Part shown: positions 21,939-26,091 of the stretch, one piece after another | Position numbering within the stretch: position 1 is the stretch's first letter | Layout of the letters: each line of letters starts with the position of its first letter | Virus record (IMG/VR): IMGVR_UViG_3300030102_006920 | Location: 1 to 26,091 of that record | Reading direction: 5' to 3' (one strand) | DNA from: a virus | DNA: 26,091 nt | Notes under the pieces: model-generated | The model's database searches: none | Told to the model about the DNA's origin: nothing | What the model saw: only the letters and a program-made list of their open reading frames with translations | Translations under genes and position numbers: made by a program

Positions 21939-22724
21939 ATGGCAAATGCAGTAAAGAAAACGACTACACAAACAAATGTTGTGGCTTTTGATCCAACAAT
22001 GTTTGAGGCCGATGCTAATGAAGGCTTAGGTCAATTAGGTCAAGACGATCTAGCTATACCTTTTTTACGTATTCTTGGTGATACTTCACCTCAAGTGAAG
22101 AAAAGAGATCCAGAATATGTTGAAGGTGCAGAGGTTGGAATGATTTACAACTCGCTGACAAAAGAAATTTTTGATGGCGAAAAAGGTGTTCAAGTAGTTC
22201 CTTGTTCTTACATTCGACAGTATATTGAATGGCAAGATAGAGGACAAGGCACAGGTGCACCTGTAAATATCTATCCTTCTGATAGTGATATTTTATCACA
22301 AACTACTCGGGACAAAGAGCGTAAAGATAGATTACCTAATGGTAATTATATTGAAGATACAGCTAATCACTTTGTACTAGTTCAGAACAGTCAAGGTATC
22401 TGGGAACAGTGCTTGATTGCGATGAAGAGCACACAACGTAAGAAGTCCAAAAAATGGAACTCACTTATGTTGGGTCTCAAATTGAAAGGGACGAAGGGTT
22501 TATTCACTCCCCCGTCTTATTCACATATATACTCAATGAAGACGATCGCTGAGTCGAATGATTTGGGTACATGGTTTGGTTGGGATATTTCTCGAATTGG
22601 ACCAGTGGAAGACCAAGACACCTATCAGCAAGCCAAAGCGTTTTCAGCGTCAGTAGCTGCTGGTGATGTAAAAGTCAAACACGAGGATGGGTCCAACGAG
22701 GAATCTGAGCAAGCTCCTTACTAA
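21939..22724 (+). CDS. Candidate single-stranded DNA-binding protein
   Basis: This 261-residue protein follows an AGGAG ribosome site. Its body is DDLAIPFLRILGDTSPQVKK, then EVGMIYNSLTKEIFDGEKGV, VVPCSYIRQYIEWQDRGQGT and QCLIAMKSTQRKKSKKWNSL. It contains several strands that could form an OB-like fold and many basic/aromatic pairs. The C-terminal tail is acidic and ends in Pro-Tyr (DGSNEESEQAPY). Acidic tails ending in an aromatic or near-aromatic residue are typical of SSB (DDDIPF) and T7 gp2.5-type proteins, which use them to recruit partners. It lies directly before a primase and a helicase, as such proteins often do. The assignment rests on tail, composition and context, not on a strong motif. 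Confidence 0.6.
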   Translation: MANAVKKTTTQTNVVAFDPTMFEADANEGLGQLGQDDLAIPFLRILGDTSPQVKKRDPEYVEGAEVGMIYNSLTKEIFDGEKGVQVVPCSYIRQYIEWQDRGQGTGAPVNIYPSDSDILSQTTRDKERKDRLPNGNYIEDTANHFVLVQNSQGIWEQCLIAMKSTQRKKSKKWNSLMLGLKLKGTKGLFTPPSYSHIYSMKTIAESNDLGTWFGWDISRIGPVEDQDTYQQAKAFSASVAAGDVKVKHEDGSNEESEQAPY

Positions 22725-22738
22725 ACTGCTCCTTGAAA

Positions 22739-22767
22739 GAGAGGGTGGCTTACATATCTGCCCTCTC
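22739..22767 (+). terminator. Stem-loop between the ssDNA-binding candidate and primase
   Basis: GAGAGGG (22739-22745) pairs with CCCTCTC (22761-22767). Three further pairs (two of them G-T) shorten the loop to nine bases. There is no run of T after it, so it is a weak terminator at best. It may act as an attenuator or RNA-processing/stability site that sets the expression ratio between the abundant upstream protein and the primase. Confidence 0.4.
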
Positions 22768-22790
22768 GCTAACGAATAAGAAAGATAATT

Positions 22791-24317
22791 ATGGACGACA
22801 GAAAAAAATTTATAGAGATATTTAGTGGTTTAGAGAGAGCCTATGGTCAGACTCAAAGTCGTTCAAAAAATGAGTCTGGAAAACTAGAGGCAAAATCTTG
22901 GATTGAAAAAGAACAGCTAACAGAACAAAAATGGATTGATCACTTAGATGGTAAAGAACCTTCACTTGGTATCATACCAATTAGAGATGATAACACATGC
23001 ACTTGGGGTGCAATTGACATTGACACCTACGATGGATTTGATCACAAAAAATTAATTAAAACAATAAACGAAAAGAATTTGCCGCTGGTGGTATGTAAGT
23101 CAAAGAGTGGCGGTGCTCATGTATTTTTATTTGTAAAAGAACCATGTACTGCAAAAGATATGCAGATAAAATTAACAGAGATAGCCGCATGGTTAGGCTA
23201 TGGTGAGAGTGAGATATTTCCAAAGCAAATTGAACTGAACTCAAAAGGTACAGGTAACTTTTTAAACTTGCCGTATAATCACCCAGAGTATCCGACAAGG
23301 TATGCGTTAGATGATGAAGGTAATGCATTGGATAATTTAAGTATGTTTATAAAGCATTACGAAAAGAAAGTCTTATCGAATATCAGCATGGTGGTTATCG
23401 AAAAACCTGTGACTGAAAAAAAGAATGATGATTTTAAAAATGCACCTCCGTGTCTTGTAACATTAGCATCAAGTGGTTTTAGTGAGGGCTCACGTAATCA
23501 ATGTATGTTTCAACTAGGTGTGTATCTACGACAACGGTTCCCTGAACAATTAGAAACTAAATTAGATTATTATAATACAAAATATTTTACACCGCCTTTA
23601 CCAAGTAGAGAAGTGCTTACAATTTTAAAACAAGTAGAAGATAAAAAATATTTTTATCGTTGTGAAGATCCCACATTTAAATCTGTGTGTGAAAAAATTA
23701 GATGTCAAACCATGAAGTTTGGTGTTGGTAACTCCGCATCTAACGATATTACAAGTCTAAAGAAATGGGTGTCTGACAGTCCGATGTATGAAGTTACACA
23801 CAACGGTAAAGTTATTATTTTATCAGTGGATCAATTGGCTAATCATGGTGAGTATCGTAAAGCATGTATCGCACAAGCAAATGAGAGTCCACGTCCTATG
23901 AGCCCTGCTATTTGGGCAGACATAGTGGATGGTCTTCTTAAAAACATGGGTGACGGTGATTACATACATCTACCTGGTGAAGTTACAGCTAAAGGTCAAT
24001 TCTTAGATCAATTAAAAATATTTTTGGAAAACAATGGTGGTGCAAAGGACAGACAAGATGTGTTGCAAGGAATGGTTTACGAGCATGAAAACTATTTATT
24101 TTTTAAACCGCAATCGTTTCGTGATTTTTTAAAGATGAAAAGATTTACAAAGATGTCAGACTCACATCAGTATAAAATATTTTCAGAATTTGGCGGAAAT
24201 ACAGCAAAATTGCGTGTAACAAATAAGTCTGAGCATGTTTGGAAAATACCTTCAAACATTGTTGATACTGAATATAAATTGAGAGATAAAGATTTTACTG
24301 AAGAGGACCCGTATTAA
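22791..24317 (+). CDS. Archaeo-eukaryotic-type DNA primase
   Basis: The 508-residue protein carries the primase core. TWGAIDIDTYDGFDHKKL has the D-x-D metal motif (D76, D78), VVCKSKSGGAHVFLFVKE the SGGxH nucleotide-binding motif (106-110), and SEIFPKQIELNSKGTGNFLN the third conserved part. NFLNLPYNHPEYPT completes it. The N-terminal region (about residues 1-60) is helical. The C-terminal about 300 residues (DDFKNAPPCLVTLASSGFSE, HVWKIPSNIVDTEYKLRDKD) look like a PriCT-type or accessory domain; I see no Walker A, so no helicase is fused. It synthesises primers for replication, probably with the adjacent SF1 helicase. The start has an AAGAAAG site. It overlaps the helicase start by 1 nt (TAATG). 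Confidence 0.85.
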   Translation: MDDRKKFIEIFSGLERAYGQTQSRSKNESGKLEAKSWIEKEQLTEQKWIDHLDGKEPSLGIIPIRDDNTCTWGAIDIDTYDGFDHKKLIKTINEKNLPLVVCKSKSGGAHVFLFVKEPCTAKDMQIKLTEIAAWLGYGESEIFPKQIELNSKGTGNFLNLPYNHPEYPTRYALDDEGNALDNLSMFIKHYEKKVLSNISMVVIEKPVTEKKNDDFKNAPPCLVTLASSGFSEGSRNQCMFQLGVYLRQRFPEQLETKLDYYNTKYFTPPLPSREVLTILKQVEDKKYFYRCEDPTFKSVCEKIRCQTMKFGVGNSASNDITSLKKWVSDSPMYEVTHNGKVIILSVDQLANHGEYRKACIAQANESPRPMSPAIWADIVDGLLKNMGDGDYIHLPGEVTAKGQFLDQLKIFLENNGGAKDRQDVLQGMVYEHENYLFFKPQSFRDFLKMKRFTKMSDSHQYKIFSEFGGNTAKLRVTNKSEHVWKIPSNIVDTEYKLRDKDFTEEDPY

Positions 24318-25945
24318 TGTATAAAAATATGTCTAGGAATATTGTTATAGGGCCACCAGGCACAGGCAAGACAACTTTTTTAAAGAACAAGGTTGATGCT
24401 ATTATAAAAGAAGGTAAAGCACAACCAAATGAGATCGGTTATTTTAGCTTCACAGTCAAGGCAGCTGAGGAGATAAGAAACCGTGTTGCGAGGGAGAGCT
24501 GGAGTGAAAATGAGCTAAAAAAAATGTACCCGTACTTTTGTACGCTACACTCCCTCGCTTATAAGTGTTTACGTTTAGAACCGCATGAGATTATGGACGA
24601 GTTAGACTACGAAGAATTGTCTGACATTACAGGTCGTAAGTTTGTCAATAAAATGAAAAAAGGTAACGGTTTAGACATATCAATGCCCACGGCTCAAAGT
24701 CAATACCAGGATACCATTAACTTAGCGTACGCTAAATATCCTAACGATGAAGATAGATTACAAAAAATATTTCGTGAAGTAAAATTATCAGACTATGGTG
24801 CACGTAATACTATTTTACAAATGGACAAAGATCTTTCTAACTTTAAAAGAGACAGACACAAGTTAGAATATGTAGATTACTTTAACAGTTTTTTACAATG
24901 TAAAAATCCACCAGCATTAAAATATTTATTTATTGATGAAGCACAGGATTTATCTGCACATCAATGGATGGTTGTCGACATGATTCAATATATTGCACAA
25001 CCAATCGAAACATATATTGCTGGCGATGATGATCAAGCAATCTTTCGCTGGGCTGGTGCAGACATAGAGCACTTTATTAAAATGGCTAAAAGTGAACTTA
25101 ATTATGTTTTTCCTCTAACACAATCATATCGTGTGCCTAAAAGTGTGCACACTCTTGCCACAAAAATGGCACAGTCAATTAGCAATAGAATTGATAAACA
25201 ATATGATCCTCGTGATGATGAAGGTGAAAGAAAAGTGTTAAACTTCAGACCCTTAAATAAAGATTTAGAAACTGGTGAATGGCTTATACTTTGTCGTACA
25301 CATGAAATTGTAAAACAAGTTTGTGAATCATTAGATAGATACGGGTGGCTGTATAAATGTTATGGTAAGTCTGTTGTGAATGAAAAAATAATTGAGGCCA
25401 TACTGTCGTGGACAGCTTTACAACGGGGTAAAAAAATATCAGGCTCAAGGGTTGATACTATTTATAGTTTTATGGACAGCACAAGAATAAAAAGGGGACA
25501 CGGAACATTTAAGGGTTCACACGCTGAGATGTATTCAATTGATGATTTGATAAATAATTACGGTTTACGTCAATACATAAGAGAAGATTTATTTACAAAA
25601 ACTTTAGACTGGTATGATGTTTTGAATGCTAAAGGTGTGAGAAAAAGAATTAGATACTTACGTGCAGTAATGCGTGATGGACATAAATTAGATGATAAAC
25701 CACGTATTGAAGTATCTACCATACATGCAAGTAAGGGTGGCGAGAGAGACAATGTTATGCTATTAACAGACTTATCGTATGGACCTTATAAGTCCTCACG
25801 TGACACACAACAGGGTCGTGATGATGAAGCGAGAGTTTTTTACGTCGGGGCAACTCGTGCCAAAAAGAAGTTAGTAATCGTGCATACAACGGAGGCGCAG
25901 TTTGAATACGAACCAATTTTTTTTCATGAAAGACAAGCCAGTTAA
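24317..25945 (+). CDS. UvrD/Rep-type SF1 DNA helicase
   Basis: The 542-residue protein has the SF1A motifs in order. NIVIGPPGTGKTTFLKNKV is Walker A (residues 12-20), YLFIDEAQDLSAHQWMVV is motif II DEAQ (207-210), and YIAGDDDQAIFRWAGADI is motif III (236-248). LTQSYRVPKSVHTLA is motif IV, VSTIHASKGGERDNV motif V, and RVFYVGATRAKKKLVI motif VI. It is shorter than cellular UvrD (about 700 residues), with reduced 1B/2B insertions. It probably unwinds DNA during phage replication next to the primase. An AGAGGA site precedes the ATG; an internal ATG four codons later (MSRNIVIG) is an alternative. It overlaps the next small gene by 20 nt. Confidence 0.93.
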   Translation: MYKNMSRNIVIGPPGTGKTTFLKNKVDAIIKEGKAQPNEIGYFSFTVKAAEEIRNRVARESWSENELKKMYPYFCTLHSLAYKCLRLEPHEIMDELDYEELSDITGRKFVNKMKKGNGLDISMPTAQSQYQDTINLAYAKYPNDEDRLQKIFREVKLSDYGARNTILQMDKDLSNFKRDRHKLEYVDYFNSFLQCKNPPALKYLFIDEAQDLSAHQWMVVDMIQYIAQPIETYIAGDDDQAIFRWAGADIEHFIKMAKSELNYVFPLTQSYRVPKSVHTLATKMAQSISNRIDKQYDPRDDEGERKVLNFRPLNKDLETGEWLILCRTHEIVKQVCESLDRYGWLYKCYGKSVVNEKIIEAILSWTALQRGKKISGSRVDTIYSFMDSTRIKRGHGTFKGSHAEMYSIDDLINNYGLRQYIREDLFTKTLDWYDVLNAKGVRKRIRYLRAVMRDGHKLDDKPRIEVSTIHASKGGERDNVMLLTDLSYGPYKSSRDTQQGRDDEARVFYVGATRAKKKLVIVHTTEAQFEYEPIFFHERQAS

Positions 25946-26075
25946 CAAAGAGTTTTTTGACAAGCTCGATAAAGCTGCTGCAAAGCATCTTGTTAGACTT
26001 GGTGTTGAGAAAGACTGGAGAGATGTTTATAGACGCATGAGGAACAGAAGGAATAAACGTGAAAGATCAACCTAA
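25926..26075 (+). CDS. Small basic protein (49 aa), function unknown
   Basis: A complete frame from ATG 25926 gives MKDKPVNKEFFDKLDKAAAK, then HLVRLGVEKDWRDVYRRMRN and RRNKRERST. It is strongly basic at the C-terminus and mostly helical. It overlaps the helicase gene by 20 nt in another frame and has no clear ribosome site of its own, so it would rely on coupling. It could be a small nucleic-acid-binding protein. The frame leaves little unexplained sequence, which supports it, but the family is unknown. Confidence 0.55.
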   Translation: MKDKPVNKEFFDKLDKAAAKHLVRLGVEKDWRDVYRRMRNRRNKRERST

Positions 26076-26091
26076 TTGGTTTCCTAAAGTA
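26059..26091 (+). CDS. Start of a further gene, cut by the window end
   Basis: A GTG at 26059 follows AAGGA with a good 6-nt spacing and opens an uninterrupted frame (VKDQPNWFPKV) to the window end. It overlaps the preceding small gene by 17 nt. Only eleven codons are visible, so identity is not determined; it is likely the next replication gene. Confidence 0.4.
   Translation, partial: MKDQPNWFPKV

Noticed and set aside
1-26091. CRISPR arrays, tRNA genes, insertion sequences, integrase or attachment sites
   Set aside because: None was seen; nearly all sequence is taken by coding frames and the few gaps are under 130 nt and show no such structure.

Overview
The window looks like part of the genome of a marine tailed bacteriophage (Caudoviricetes), probably podovirus-like. 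Reasons: AT-rich DNA (roughly one third GC by eye), genes packed end to end with 1-28 nt overlaps, and a virion-protein vocabulary I associate with uncultured marine phages and pelagiphage-like viruses. It also has a run of very large glycine/alanine-rich ejection-type proteins and a phage replication cluster. No terminase, portal, major capsid, integrase, tRNA or DNA polymerase gene is visible, so this is an internal part of a larger genome. The host is not determined; SAR11-type marine bacteria are a guess from composition and protein style.

Layout. (1) 1-2985, plus strand: tail-fibre or appendage-type structural genes. The first, cut by the window edge, has degenerate repeats interrupted by a cupredoxin-like domain that keeps a full set of possible type-1 copper ligands. 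(2) 2992-11256, minus strand: a long, mostly overlapping gene block. It mixes virion proteins (a 614-aa structural protein and small companions) with an unusual set of enzymes: six proteins that read as Fe(II)/2-oxoglutarate-dependent oxygenases, a GT-A-type glycosyltransferase with a DAD motif, and a DUF6065-like protein. A 52-aa plus-strand gene with a cysteine-rich tail (4346-4504) sits inside this block. (3) 11257-11383: a divergent control region where two good sigma70-type promoters, one per strand, share the same -10 sequence TATAAATATA.

(4) 11384-19520, plus strand: five consecutive large virion proteins (314, 352, 561, 1016 and 402 aa) that look like internal or ejection proteins, followed by a 68-aa membrane/coiled-coil protein. 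(5) 19509-20945, minus strand: an SNF2-type helicase/translocase, divergent from (6) 21017-26091, plus strand: early/replication genes. These are two conserved unknowns, a candidate ssDNA-binding protein with an acidic aromatic-ended tail, an archaeo-eukaryotic-type primase, a UvrD/Rep-like SF1 helicase, a small basic protein, and the start of one more gene.

How it may work together: the right end makes the replication machinery and the middle makes the DNA-ejection apparatus. The left minus-strand block makes tail or connector parts plus a set of hydroxylases and a glycosyltransferase. The standout feature is that six-oxygenase array. Its protein-hydroxylase-like motifs suggest post-translational modification of virion or host proteins, possibly hydroxylation followed by glycosylation. 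That link is inference and nothing in the sequence proves it.
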